Part shown: positions 1 through 8,945 of the stretch, one piece after another
Numbering within the stretch: the first letter of the stretch is position 1
Layout of the letters: each line of letters starts with the position of its first letter
Source: Caballeronia sp. SEWSISQ10-4 2
GTDB lineage: Bacteria; Pseudomonadota; Gammaproteobacteria; Burkholderiales; Burkholderiaceae
DNA length: 64,000 nucleotides
Assembly: GCF_030464885.1 (NCBI RefSeq)
Contig: NZ_JALPRJ010000049.1
Span: 1 to 64,000, forward strand
Reading direction: 5' to 3'
Translations under genes and position numbers: made by a program
The notes under the pieces: model-generated
Seen by the model: only the letters and a program-made list of their open reading frames with translations
Told to the model about the DNA's origin: nothing
Database searches by the model: none

Positions 1-270
1 TCAGGTGCCAAAAACTGGGGCCTGCACGCTAGGGACACTAACTTGCTGATTGTTGGAAAGCGTTTTCTTTGCTTTTGTTTCTTTTTCGCCGTTGTGTTGG
101 AAAAAATGAAGTGCCGCCACGCACAGTGGCTAATAGTGATAAAGAGAAAATCCGACTCACGCAGACCGCGAAGGCCGAAAGCAGCAACCCGGCATCAACC
201 CCGACCGAGTGCGAACGAAACCACCGTAAGATAAAGTCAGCGGCCCTTTTAATCAATTTCGCAACAAATT

Positions 271-1179
271 CTAAGTCATGAAACCAATGTTTTGCGGGCA
301 AACAACTACCTCCCGACGACGCTGCATCGCGGCCGGCGTGATCAGGTCAAGCAGATAGGTATCGTCCGAACGCACTGATCGCGCGAGCTCCGGGTAACCG
401 AAGAACTCAAGGTAAAGCGGCGTTTGCTGGATGAGCATGTCGAAACCGGGTTCCGCTACCAAGCCCCGCGCGCGGGCCGCACGCAACAGCGGCGTGGGCT
501 GGTTCTTCATCAGGATGTCGCACACGACCGCATGCTCGCGAATCGCGCCGACATCGACAGGAATCGGATCGCTCTCCTTCAAACCGAGCGGCGATGCATT
601 GACGATCACGTCGTAACCCTGCGGGTCGTTGGTTGGCACATCGCTCGCGGCGATGCCGAAATCGCGCCTCAGCACGCGAGCGAGATGCTGCGCCTTGGAG
701 AAGTCCGGGTCGAAGAGCGCGAGCTCGGCAACACCCGCCCCCGCCAGCGCAGTCGCCACCGCCGACGCAGCGCCGCCTGCGCCCAGCATGAGGATCCTCT
801 TGCCCGCGTAAGCCAGTCCTGCGCGATCCAGCGAGCGGATAAAACCCGCGCCGTCGAACAAATCTCCTTCGAGCTCGCCGCCCGCATTACGCCTGACGGC
901 ATTGATCGCATTCGCGGCCAGCGCAGCCGCTGAACAGCGGTCCACGGTTGCCGCAGCAGCCGCTTTGTGCGGGATGGACAGCGACACGCCACCTACGGTC
1001 GGCGAGGCGAGAAGACTACGCAGCGTTGCCGTGAGATGTGCCGCCGTGACTCGCAAAGGCACCATCACGGCATCGACTTCATGCCGCGAAAACACCTCGT
1101 TGAAGACCTCCGGCGCACGCACCTGATCCACTGGATCAGCGATGCAATAAAACACCCGGGTCGTACCGGTGATTCTCAT
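271..1179 (-). CDS. Shikimate dehydrogenase-like NAD(P) oxidoreductase
   Basis: A 302-residue AroE-family protein. The catalytic lysine is present in the SIPHK motif (K72), with N93 and the Asp of the GxxxDG motif (D109), followed by a glycine-rich nucleotide loop (MLGAGGAASAV, around 130-141). The serines that bind the shikimate carboxylate in AroE (SKSP motif near the N-terminus) are replaced here by QVRAP, and NTDG is replaced by LFDG. These changes suggest a catabolic paralogue acting on a related cyclic hydroxy acid rather than biosynthetic AroE. It starts at ATG 1179, preceded by GGAGACA, and is divergent from the IclR regulator, which probably controls it. The family call is firm; the substrate is not known. 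Confidence 0.85.
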   Translation of the reverse strand: MRITGTTRVFYCIADPVDQVRAPEVFNEVFSRHEVDAVMVPLRVTAAHLTATLRSLLASPTVGGVSLSIPHKAAAAATVDRCSAAALAANAINAVRRNAGGELEGDLFDGAGFIRSLDRAGLAYAGKRILMLGAGGAASAVATALAGAGVAELALFDPDFSKAQHLARVLRRDFGIAASDVPTNDPQGYDVIVNASPLGLKESDPIPVDVGAIREHAVVCDILMKNQPTPLLRAARARGLVAEPGFDMLIQQTPLYLEFFGYPELARSVRSDDTYLLDLITPAAMQRRREVVVCPQNIGFMT

Positions 1180-1259
1180 GATGTCTCCATTCGCTCACTA
1201 AGCCAGTGGAATAAAGGATAAGGATTGGCCCGGTTGATACGAAGGAATGTTTCCGGCAA

Positions 1260-1278
1260 GTGAGCGATAATCGCTCAC
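1260..1278. promoter_or_regulatory. Perfect 19-bp palindrome, candidate IclR operator
   Basis: GTGAGCGATAATCGCTCAC is a perfect palindrome with a single central base. It lies 38 bp upstream of the iclR ATG and 81 bp from the divergent dehydrogenase start. A half-site (TCGCTCAC) recurs at 1191-1198, just upstream of the dehydrogenase ribosome-binding site. Position and symmetry fit an autoregulatory operator for the adjacent IclR protein; this is inference. Confidence 0.6.
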
Positions 1279-1316
1279 ACATCATCATTGATCGCACGAA
1301 ATGAGGGTTATTGCTT

Positions 1317-2090
1317 ATGACCAAACGACCGCCTTTGGACAAGCGCGACTGGATCGCGGGGCTTGAGAAAGGGCTCGCGGTGCTTGAGGCCTTCGACAGC
1401 GAACATGCCCGGATGACACCGACGCAAGCCGCTGCCCGCACGGGCATGACGCGGACGGCGGCGCGTCGGCATCTGCTGACGCTTGAGAGTCTTGGTTATG
1501 TCGAGAGCGATGGCAAGTTGTTCGGACTGACACCGCGCGTGCTGCGGGTGGGCTGGTCGTATTTCGATTCCGCGCGGTTGCCGAAACTGGTTCAGCCGTA
1601 TTTGCAGCAACTGAGCGCGACGCTCAACGAGTCGGTTTATATCAGCGTGCTTGATGAATGGGAGCTGGTTTTTATCGCGCGCAATGGGACTTCGCGAGTC
1701 ATGACGACGGGGTTCGTGCTGGGCGCCCGGGTGCCAGCGCCGCTTACGTCGCCCGGGGTCGTCTTGCTCGCGTACAAGCCCGACGAAGAAGCGGTTCATG
1801 AGTGGTTGAACACGACTGTATTGACACCGTTCACCCCTCATACGTTGACGAACAAAGTACGTCTGCAAGAGAAGATCCGACAAGCCCGGGCCGATGGTTT
1901 CGCGGTCATCGAACAGCAGTTGCAAGTGGGCGTGCGGGGTATTGCGGTGCCGATGAAGGACCGGCATGGCGAGGTCGTCGCGGCGCTCAGCACGAACATG
2001 CCGATGGGCAAGGAAACGACGGAAGCGGCTATTAATCGGGTCGTGCATCACTTGCAGGAAACTGCATTGGCCATGCTGAATGTGCTTTAG
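1317..2090 (+). CDS. IclR-family transcriptional regulator
   Basis: A 257-residue regulator with an N-terminal winged helix (about 10-75, with the recognition-helix region MTRTAARRHLLTLESLGYV) and a C-terminal IclR ligand-binding domain (about 85-255, with the conserved VGVRGIAVPM stretch). The sequence resembles the PcaR/PobR group that controls aromatic acid catabolism. The ATG at 1317 is chosen over an in-frame TTG at 1311 because GAGG lies about 10 bases before it. It is divergent from the shikimate-dehydrogenase-like gene and shares the 19-bp palindrome with it. The effector may be an aromatic or hydroaromatic acid, judging only from the neighbours. Confidence 0.88.
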   Translation: MTKRPPLDKRDWIAGLEKGLAVLEAFDSEHARMTPTQAAARTGMTRTAARRHLLTLESLGYVESDGKLFGLTPRVLRVGWSYFDSARLPKLVQPYLQQLSATLNESVYISVLDEWELVFIARNGTSRVMTTGFVLGARVPAPLTSPGVVLLAYKPDEEAVHEWLNTTVLTPFTPHTLTNKVRLQEKIRQARADGFAVIEQQLQVGVRGIAVPMKDRHGEVVAALSTNMPMGKETTEAAINRVVHHLQETALAMLNVL

Positions 2091-2338
2091 GACTGGCGTT
2101 TTCGGCATGCGCCGCGGTAGCCTCCCAAGGGTTCCTCCAGCGGCCAGGCGACGTTAATCCCGGATGGTTTTCACGCGCGTCGATGCCAGCACCATCGAAA
2201 GCCTGACACACGCGACAAAGCGCCAAACTACGTATCGTCTGCGCGTCTTTTCATAACCTCTGCAGGTTTCGTGACACCGCTCTTGCCTTTAGACGCATTC
2301 TTGGTTTGTACGTTGCCTCGCCTGTCATTCACGCCACC

Positions 2339-3253
2339 ATGAACCTCCGACACTTGCACGCGTTTGTCGTCCTCGCGGAAGAACTCAACTTCAGCCGCGC
2401 AGCGGAGCGGCTGCATGTTGCGCAGCCCGCCTTGAGCCAGCAGATCCGCGCATTGGAGGAACGGCTTGGCACGCAACTCGTGGACCGTGGGAGCCGCCCT
2501 CTGCGACTCACCGAGGCCGGCAGCTATCTTTGCATCGAGGCCCGCCAGATTCTCGCCTCTTTCGATCAGGCCGCGCTTGGCACCCGCGAGATCGGTCTTG
2601 GCATGCGTGGCTGGCTCGGTATCGGTTTCACCCGCTCAGCGATGTATAGCGTGCTGCCCCCCGCGCTCAAGTCGTTTCATCGGGCTTACCCCAAGGTCGA
2701 ACTGAAGCTCTTCGAAATGCTCACCGAAGAGCAAGCCGATGCGCTGCACGAGACGCGCATTCACATCGGCATCGGGCGGCAGGTTCCGGCCATAGTAGGC
2801 TGTACCACGCTGCCGCTGCTGCGCGAACGCGTGATGGCCGTTCTCCCGCCTGACCACCCGCTCGCAGGCGAGAAGAAGATACGCATCACGCAGCTTGCCG
2901 ACACGCCCCTCGTGCTTTACCCGAAGCATCCGAATGCGCAATTCTCGCGCTTCGTCGAATCGTTGTATCGCAATGCAGGCATTACGCCGCACATCGCGCA
3001 CCAGGCTTATGAGATCCAGACGGCCATCGCGTTGGTTGCTGCGGGATTGGGCGTGACGTTCGTTGGCGAATCAGTGGCGCGGCACGGGCGCTCGGACGTG
3101 GTGTACCGCCGCCTGAGCGGACCGTTGGCGTCGCAGACCACGACGCTTGCGGCAAGCTTTCGCAGCGACGACAGTTCGCCCCATCTGCAAGCCTTCCTTA
3201 CGTGTTTGTCACCCATCGCGAAAGACTTGCCGCCAGATACCCTGGAACTATAA
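2339..3253 (+). CDS. LysR-family transcriptional regulator
   Basis: A 304-residue LysR protein. The N-terminal HTH (FSRAAERLHVAQPALSQQIRALEERLG, residues about 18-44) is textbook, and a periplasmic-binding-like effector domain follows (about 90-300). It is closest in feel to the CatM/BenM group that senses aromatic breakdown products. ATG 2339 gives the standard LysR N-terminus (MNLRHLHAF); no strong Shine-Dalgarno sequence is visible and an upstream TTG at 2306 is less likely. It is codirectional with the MFS-ligJ-aldolase genes but separated from them by 470 bp and a terminator. It is the probable regulator of that operon. Confidence 0.88.
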   Translation: MNLRHLHAFVVLAEELNFSRAAERLHVAQPALSQQIRALEERLGTQLVDRGSRPLRLTEAGSYLCIEARQILASFDQAALGTREIGLGMRGWLGIGFTRSAMYSVLPPALKSFHRAYPKVELKLFEMLTEEQADALHETRIHIGIGRQVPAIVGCTTLPLLRERVMAVLPPDHPLAGEKKIRITQLADTPLVLYPKHPNAQFSRFVESLYRNAGITPHIAHQAYEIQTAIALVAAGLGVTFVGESVARHGRSDVVYRRLSGPLASQTTTLAASFRSDDSSPHLQAFLTCLSPIAKDLPPDTLEL

Positions 3254-3353
3254 GAAAATTATTATAAAAAGATAAAAAGACGGTCTTGGACGTACGACAT
3301 GCCGGTTCGTAACATGACTCATCCAGAACGAGTCGCGTGCAGGTGCAAGTCAT

Positions 3354-3376
3354 GCCAGATGGGTTCTGGCTTTTTT
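3354..3376 (+). terminator. Rho-independent terminator after the LysR gene
   Basis: GCCAGA (3354-3359) and TCTGGC (3365-3370) form a perfect 6-bp stem with a 5-nt loop, followed at once by six T residues (3371-3376). It lies about 100 bp past the LysR stop codon and isolates that gene from the permease operon. Confidence 0.75.
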
Positions 3377-3723
3377 ACCGCGTTCATCCTCCGCGCTGAC
3401 ATTCAACGGTAAGTCCCGGCCATCCGGCACCGGGATTAGGGTTTTCTACTACTGCCGACTTTCGGTTCGCTGCCGGGGCATCGCTTATCCGGCCCTTGGT
3501 TCGCCATATTCCCGTCGCTCTCTGGATGCAACTGGCAGCAACCCTTAGCGATGCTTACAAATTCCTGAATAACGCAGCATGCCCGCCCGCATATCCCATT
3601 GAAAACCGGCCATGCCGATGGCAGCCTGCGAGCGGGCGATGAGCGGGCATTCGATTCATCCTGCAAAGCAAGACAAGCCGGAACGACGTCCGACCTACGG
3701 ACGCTTTACAAGAGGAGACATTG
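3377..3723. other. Gene-free stretch upstream of the permease operon
   Basis: About 345 bp without a convincing coding frame on either strand. It must carry the promoter of the MFS-ligJ-aldolase operon. The only clear element is the ribosome-binding sequence AGAGGAGA at 3711-3718. No obvious palindromic operator was recognised. Confidence 0.5.
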
Positions 3724-5052
3724 ATGATCGATCCAATCGAAACCGCGACCATGCGCCGAGTCTACGGCCGCCTCATGCCGTTGCTCTTCGCCATGATGTT
3801 CTTCAACTATCTTGATCGAATAAACATCGGGTTTGCCGCGCTCGACATGAACAAGCAGCTTGGCTTCAGCCCAGCCGTGTTCGGCTTCGCCGGAAGCATT
3901 TTCTTCTTCGGCTACATGTTGCTCGAAGTGCCCAGCAACCTGCTCCTTCATCGCGTTGGCGCGCGGCGCTGGATCGCGCGCATCCTGCTGACCTGGGGAG
4001 CCGTTGCCGCCGCGACAGCCTTCGTGTTCAACGAGTCGAGCTTCTATGTGTTGCGCTTCCTGCTGGGTGTCATGGAGGCGGGTTTTCTTCCAGGCGTGGC
4101 GGTGTATCTGACGAAGTGGTTCCCGGTGCGCTACCGGGCGCGGGCGGTGGGTGGCTACATCATTGCCGGATCGTTCTCCGCGGTACTCGGCGGTCCCATT
4201 TCGACCGCGCTCATGACCTACGCGAATGGACCGCTCGGCCTGCAGGGTTGGCAGTGGATGTTCATCCTGGAGGGCGTCCCGGCGATGCTCCTGGGCGTGC
4301 TCACGCTGCGCCTGATGACAGAGCGTCCCGCCGACGCCGCGTGGCTGACCGATGCACAAAAGGCATGGCTCGAGACTACCCTGACGAAGGAACGCGAGGC
4401 CCTTGGCGCCGACAAGCATTTTTCGATGTTGCGCGTGGCCAGCGACATCCGCGTATGGAGCCTCGCGTGTTTGTTCGGCTGCGCGCTCGTGGGCATCTAC
4501 GGCCTGTTCTTGTGGTTGCCGCAGATCGTCAAGAGCCTGGGCAACCTGAGCAACCTCGAAGTGGGTTTCCTGTCCGCCGCCCCGCCGCTCCTGGGTGTTC
4601 TCGGCACGCTGCTGATCAGCCGCAGTTCCGACCGGACCGGCGACCGGAAGAAACATCTCGCATTCGTGTACGGGATGAGCGCACTCGCTATCGCGGGCAG
4701 CGCTTATGCGCCGAACCCGGTGATCGCGTATGCGCTCCTGTGCGTGACCGGGCTTTTCATCTACGCGGGCAATCCGCTTTTCTGGAGCCTCGCTTCCTCG
4801 TTCAGAACCGGCGCTGCCGGTGCCGCGACGATCGCTCTCATCAACACCGTCGCCCAGTTCGGTGGCCTGGTCGGTCCCTGGAGCATCGGGCTCGTCCGCA
4901 ATGCCACGGGCAACTTCAAGCTCGCGCTCCTGACTATCGCCGCCTTCCTGGTGGTGGCAACCATCATTGCGCTGGTCATGCGCGTCACCCCCTCGGAAGA
5001 GGAGATCGACGCGCTGCCGGCCGGTGACTCCCACGCCGGAAACTTTCACTGA
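3724..5052 (+). CDS. MFS transporter, anion:cation symporter (ACS) type
   Basis: A 442-residue permease with about 12 membrane segments. It carries the ACS-type signature after helix 1 (NYLDRINIGFAALDM), a GYMLLEVPSNLLLHRVGARRW stretch at the helix 2-3 loop, and a cytoplasmic SSDRTGDRKKHL loop in the second half. The family takes up aromatic and sugar acids such as phthalate, 4-hydroxyphenylacetate, gallate and glucarate with protons. ATG 3724 follows AGAGGAGACATTG; the ORF frame also has a TTG three bases earlier. It is first in an operon with ligJ and the aldolase, so its substrate is probably an aromatic acid or tricarboxylate feeding that pathway. Confidence 0.88.
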   Translation: MIDPIETATMRRVYGRLMPLLFAMMFFNYLDRINIGFAALDMNKQLGFSPAVFGFAGSIFFFGYMLLEVPSNLLLHRVGARRWIARILLTWGAVAAATAFVFNESSFYVLRFLLGVMEAGFLPGVAVYLTKWFPVRYRARAVGGYIIAGSFSAVLGGPISTALMTYANGPLGLQGWQWMFILEGVPAMLLGVLTLRLMTERPADAAWLTDAQKAWLETTLTKEREALGADKHFSMLRVASDIRVWSLACLFGCALVGIYGLFLWLPQIVKSLGNLSNLEVGFLSAAPPLLGVLGTLLISRSSDRTGDRKKHLAFVYGMSALAIAGSAYAPNPVIAYALLCVTGLFIYAGNPLFWSLASSFRTGAAGAATIALINTVAQFGGLVGPWSIGLVRNATGNFKLALLTIAAFLVVATIIALVMRVTPSEEEIDALPAGDSHAGNFH

Positions 5053-5073
5053 GCCCTGATCTGGAACCCTGCA

Positions 5074-6096
5074 ATGATTATCGATTGCCACGGTCACTAC
5101 ACGACCTCCCCGCGCGAGCATGAAGCCTGGCGCGCCGCCCAGATAGCGGCGCTGAAAGACGGCACATCCCCTCCGCCGCGTCCCGTCATCACGGACGAGC
5201 AGATCCGCGACAGCGTCGAATCGGGGCAGTTGCGCATTCAACGCGAGCGCGGCACCGATCTCACGATCTTCTCGCCACGCGCCGCCGGCATGGGCCATCA
5301 CCTGGCCACCGCCAACGCAAACGCGCATTGGTCACAGGAGAGCAATGACCTGATCCATCGCGTATGCCAGATGTTTCCGCGCAACTTCGCGGGTGTCTGC
5401 CAGTTGCCGCAAGCGCCCGGCGTGGCGCCCGCCAACTGCATTCCCGAGTTGCGCCGTTGTGTCGAAGAGCTCGGTTTCATCGGCTGCAATCTCAATCCGG
5501 ACCCATCGGGTGGCTACTGGACCGGACCGCCGCTGACCGATCGCTCCTGGTACCCCTTGTATGAAACGATGGTGGAACTCGACGTACCGGCCATGATTCA
5601 CGTGTCCTCGTCGTGCAACCCCAATTTCCACGCGACCGGCGCGCATTACATCAATGGCGATACCTCGGCGTTCATGCAATTGCTGACCGCGGACTTGTTC
5701 GCCGACTTCCCGGACTTGCGTTTCATCATTCCCCACGGCGGCGGTGCCGTTCCTTATCACTGGGGGCGGTATCGCGGGCTCGCTCAGGACATGAAGCGAC
5801 CCCTGCTGAAAGATCACCTGCTCAAGAACGTGTTCTTCGATACCTGCGTATACCACCAGCCCGGCGCCGACTTGCTGGCGAAAGTGATCCCTGTGGAGAA
5901 CATCCTGTTTGCATCGGAGACCATCGGCGCGGTCCAGGGAATCGATCCCGAAAGCGGTCACTACTACGACGATACCCGCCGCTATATCGACGCCATTTCC
6001 TGGCTCACGCCGGCCGATCGCCAGCGCATCTACGAAGACAATGCGCGCGCCGTGTACGGGCGTTTGTCGAACCAGCTTAATCGTCAGTTTTCCTGA
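5074..6096 (+). CDS. ligJ: 4-oxalomesaconate hydratase (LigJ)
   Basis: A 340-residue amidohydrolase-superfamily protein that matches the LigJ family from recall along most of its length. The N-terminal metal motif DCHGH (residues 4-8) is present, followed by the conserved stretches LNPDPSGGYW, PAMIHVSSSCNP, IPHGGGAVPYHWGR and FDTCVYHQPG. LigJ hydrates 4-oxalomesaconate to 4-carboxy-4-hydroxy-2-oxoadipate (CHA) in protocatechuate 4,5-cleavage and gallate degradation. The downstream gene encodes the aldolase for the next step, 14 bp away, which strongly supports the assignment. The gap to the upstream permease is 21 bp, so they form one operon. Confidence 0.9.
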   Translation: MIIDCHGHYTTSPREHEAWRAAQIAALKDGTSPPPRPVITDEQIRDSVESGQLRIQRERGTDLTIFSPRAAGMGHHLATANANAHWSQESNDLIHRVCQMFPRNFAGVCQLPQAPGVAPANCIPELRRCVEELGFIGCNLNPDPSGGYWTGPPLTDRSWYPLYETMVELDVPAMIHVSSSCNPNFHATGAHYINGDTSAFMQLLTADLFADFPDLRFIIPHGGGAVPYHWGRYRGLAQDMKRPLLKDHLLKNVFFDTCVYHQPGADLLAKVIPVENILFASETIGAVQGIDPESGHYYDDTRRYIDAISWLTPADRQRIYEDNARAVYGRLSNQLNRQFS

Positions 6097-6110
6097 AGGA
6101 GATCATTGTC

Positions 6111-6779
6111 ATGAATCAACCTGGATGGCGCCGTCATGCGTCCGCTCGCCAAGCAAGCCCCGAGATTCTGGAAACACTGCGTGGCCTCGCCGTCTCGCTG
6201 CTCAGCGACAACATGGCGCGTGTCAGCGGCACGGTGGGGCTCCTGCCTTATCACAAGCCCAAGCCCATGGCCGGGACGGCGGTGACCGTGCGTACCCGTC
6301 CCGGTGACAACCTCGCCATTCATCGCGCATTCGATTTTTGCCGGCCCGGCGACGTGCTGGTGATCGACGGCGGTGGTGATGTCACGCAAGCGCTGATGGG
6401 TGAAATCATGGCGACCTTTGCCGAAAGCCTTGGCGTGCAGGGCCTGGTAATCGACGGTGCCATTCGCGACGTGGGCGCGATTCGCGCACACGATTTCCCG
6501 GTCTATGCGCGCGCTGCGACACATCGCGGTCCTTACAAGAACGGTCCGGGCGAGGTCAATGTGCCGGTCACGGTCGGCGGCATGGTGGTGCATCCCGGCG
6601 ACATCGTCGTAGGCGACGAAGACGGTGTCCTGGCGATAGCGCCCGAGGATGTGGCGGGGGTAATAGAAGGCGCGAAGCTGCAGGCGAACAAGGAAGCGGC
6701 GGCGTTGCGGTCCATTGCAGAAGGTCGCTTCGATCGTGAATGGATCGGTCCGCAGGAAAAGAAAATGATGGACGGCTAA
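6111..6779 (+). CDS. CHA/HMG aldolase of the RraA-like family
   Basis: A 222-residue RraA-fold protein. Characteristic segments are GTAVTVRTRPGDN, PGDVLVIDGGGD, the substrate/metal loop VIDGAIRDVGAI, and HPGDIVVGDEDGVLAI. Members beside ligJ (LigK, ProA, GalC) are class II pyruvate aldolases that split 4-carboxy-4-hydroxy-2-oxoadipate to pyruvate and oxaloacetate and also act on 4-hydroxy-4-methyl-2-oxoglutarate. The start at 6111 follows GAAGGAGA closely. Its place after ligJ argues for the aldolase rather than the RNase E inhibitor RraA. It ends the operon. Confidence 0.88.
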   Translation: MNQPGWRRHASARQASPEILETLRGLAVSLLSDNMARVSGTVGLLPYHKPKPMAGTAVTVRTRPGDNLAIHRAFDFCRPGDVLVIDGGGDVTQALMGEIMATFAESLGVQGLVIDGAIRDVGAIRAHDFPVYARAATHRGPYKNGPGEVNVPVTVGGMVVHPGDIVVGDEDGVLAIAPEDVAGVIEGAKLQANKEAAALRSIAEGRFDREWIGPQEKKMMDG

Positions 6780-6808
6780 CCGATCTTGCCCTTTTCCCCG
6801 CCGCACGC

Positions 6809-7885
6809 TCAATGCGCTTCCGGCGGCAAGGTCTGGAGAAAATCGGCGAGATAACTTTTCCACACCTCGGGATGCTCGATCGTCTGGTTGCCGTAAGAAC
6901 TCTCGCTCTCCGGCATCTCGACAAAGCGCCCCCGCGGCACTCGCGGAACCAGGCGTTGCATGATGCCTAGATCGATCGGGTTCAGCAAGTCGTCGGAGAA
7001 ATTGAGGGCGAAAAGCGGTGCCTTGATCTGTCCGAGCGCGGCTTCAGGGTTGTAGTCCCACGACGATTCGAACCAGTACATCACGTCGTTCGCATCGTAT
7101 TGGCGACCACTGTAGACGGCCACGTCATAGGACCATCGGGCCGTGCCGGGCGTAGGCGACAACGCTTGCATGCGTGCCGGGTTCCTCGTGATCAGCGTAA
7201 AGACCGGCATGGTGCGCAACCATTGAATGGGCTCACGTGTATAGTTGCCGTCGTTCCACTCAGGGTCGCGCCGGATAGCGTCGATGATCATTTGCCGCCA
7301 GAAGCCGTTGCGCCCGCTGAGCGCAACCGGCTGGCTTGCGATCGGCATAAGGCCGTCCATCATGTCCGGATACCGCTCGCCCCACACCCACGTCTGCATG
7401 CCGCCCATCGACGTCCCGAGCACAAGGCGCAGATGGTCGATGCCCAATCCTTGCGTGACTAGCAGGTACTGCGCTTGAACGATATCGTTGTAGCCGTACT
7501 GGGGAAACTTCGCGCGCAGTCCGTCGCTGGGTTTGCTCGATCCCCCGCGTCCGAGCCCGTCCGGAATGATGATGAAATATCGGCTGGCATCGAGCGGCTG
7601 ACCGGGGCCAAACAGCTCGCGGCGCATGGCGGCCGTGAGGAATGCACGGCCGGTGTCGGTGGCGGCGTGCAGCAGCAAGACGACGTTGGTGAAGTGTCCT
7701 TTACCGTCACAATGGGGAATACCGAGCGTGAGGTAATGGAGCGTAACCTGGGGCAGCGAGGAACCGTCTTCGAAGTGGAAGCCGGTTGCAACGAAGTCGC
7801 CGGATTGTTCGTATAACGGCGGCTGTTGTGCGCCGGCGGAAGGAACGAACCACGCCAATACGAACGCAAGCAGGAGGGAGCGCAT
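6809..7885 (-). CDS. Secreted alpha/beta hydrolase, MetX-like
   Basis: A 358-residue protein with a cleavable N-terminal signal peptide (hydrophobic 3-14, probable cleavage after SAGA-Q around 20). The alpha/beta hydrolase fold resembles homoserine O-acetyltransferase, with the nucleophile elbow GTSMGG (S159), an oxyanion-region LLLHAATDTG, and a C-terminal acid/His region (NFSDDLLNP and NQTIEHPEVW). The exported location makes homoserine acetylation unlikely, so it is probably an esterase or lipase-like hydrolase. RBS GAGGAGACA precedes ATG 7885. It is a single gene, convergent with the aldolase operon. The substrate is unknown. Confidence 0.8.
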   Translation of the reverse strand: MRSLLLAFVLAWFVPSAGAQQPPLYEQSGDFVATGFHFEDGSSLPQVTLHYLTLGIPHCDGKGHFTNVVLLLHAATDTGRAFLTAAMRRELFGPGQPLDASRYFIIIPDGLGRGGSSKPSDGLRAKFPQYGYNDIVQAQYLLVTQGLGIDHLRLVLGTSMGGMQTWVWGERYPDMMDGLMPIASQPVALSGRNGFWRQMIIDAIRRDPEWNDGNYTREPIQWLRTMPVFTLITRNPARMQALSPTPGTARWSYDVAVYSGRQYDANDVMYWFESSWDYNPEAALGQIKAPLFALNFSDDLLNPIDLGIMQRLVPRVPRGRFVEMPESESSYGNQTIEHPEVWKSYLADFLQTLPPEAH

Positions 7886-7967
7886 TGTCTCCTCGCAAGT
7901 TGAGGTCTGATCTTTTAGTTTAGGCCGTTCCTCAGCGGCTATTTCATATTTCGGTACGAACGCGCCC

Positions 7968-8945
7968 TCAAGCGCGCCCTACCCCGCTGCGCAACCGCCG
8001 CAACGTCTCCGATGGCAATTCGCCAAACTGCTCCCGATAATCGTTGGAGAAATGACCGAAGTGCCAGAAACCCCAGCGGGTTGCCGCGTCGGTGACCGAG
8101 CCGGCGTGAAGCAGGTCCTTGCGAACGCGATCGAGCCGCACCGCACGCAGATACGACGCCGGATTCGTGCCAAGGATTTCGTCGAATGCGTACTGGACCG
8201 TGCGCCGGCTGACACCCAGCCGCAAACACAGTTCAGCGACCGACAGCGGACAATCCGCCGACGCCTCCACCAGTTCGCGAACAGTGCCCACCAGCTTCCA
8301 GTTGCGTGACGGTCCGGACCGTGTATCCGCTTCGCCGACATCGAGCAGCAACTCGGATAGCCCCATGATCACAGACCGCTCAAAACTTGCGCACACGCCT
8401 GCGTCGGCGAGCATCGAGGGTGTGGACGTGACCGTGTCCAGCACCCTCGCCAGCGTATTCCTGAACGCCTGCAACCGGCCGGGATCTGCATTGAGCACAC
8501 CGGGTTCGTTACCGAGTGCCTGCTGGACCCGGTCCATTGCAAGGCGAAGCAGAGGGTCGGTCAGCTCGAGCGGCGCGATCTCGAGATTCACGACCACGTG
8601 TTTATCGGGCGACAGAAACTCGAATCCGCCTGGCCCGGAGAAGACATGCAGGCCGTCGAGATGACTCACCTGCCCGCATAACAGCGCGTGCCCTTCGAGT
8701 TGAAACGGAATGCCGACGGCGATCCTCGACGGGTCGACGCAACCGCGCTGATACACCATCCGGTTCATGCGTTCGACGAGTATGCGCACCGCGCCCGCAC
8801 GCACGGAACTGACCGATCCGTCGAAAACGCCCCGCGAGATCTGGCAGTAGGTCTGGTTCCAGCTTTCGAGCAGCCGGGCCTGCTCGTCAATGCTCCGGCA
8901 GCAATGAATATCGACGGCCGGACGCACCGGAAGGACCGCTTGCAT
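7968..8945 (-). CDS. AraC-family regulator, EutR-like
   Basis: A 325-residue regulator with a C-terminal double HTH of AraC/XylS type (about 225-318; SVAELCLRLGVSRRTVQYAFDEILG and TRWGFWHFGHFSNDYREQFGELP). The FGHFSxDYRxxFGELPSxTL ending and the long N-terminal half resemble the EutR group associated with amine and ethanolamine use. RBS AAGGAG precedes ATG 8945. It is divergent from the SDR and APC permease genes and probably activates them. The effector is unknown. Confidence 0.85.
   Translation of the reverse strand: MQAVLPVRPAVDIHCCRSIDEQARLLESWNQTYCQISRGVFDGSVSSVRAGAVRILVERMNRMVYQRGCVDPSRIAVGIPFQLEGHALLCGQVSHLDGLHVFSGPGGFEFLSPDKHVVVNLEIAPLELTDPLLRLAMDRVQQALGNEPGVLNADPGRLQAFRNTLARVLDTVTSTPSMLADAGVCASFERSVIMGLSELLLDVGEADTRSGPSRNWKLVGTVRELVEASADCPLSVAELCLRLGVSRRTVQYAFDEILGTNPASYLRAVRLDRVRKDLLHAGSVTDAATRWGFWHFGHFSNDYREQFGELPSETLRRLRSGVGRA

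Noticed and set aside
38..301. Short open frames on both strands at the left edge
   Set aside because: No ribosome-binding site, no family resemblance and overlapping frames on both strands; treated as non-coding.
3706..5328. 540-codon open frame on the minus strand opposite the MFS permease and ligJ
   Set aside because: It lies antisense to two well-supported genes, is rich in Arg, His, Gln and Glu from reverse reading of GC-rich codons, and shows no domain.
6111..6779. Calling this gene rraA (RNase E inhibitor)
   Set aside because: The fold is the same, but linkage to ligJ 14 bp upstream favours the CHA/HMG aldolase.
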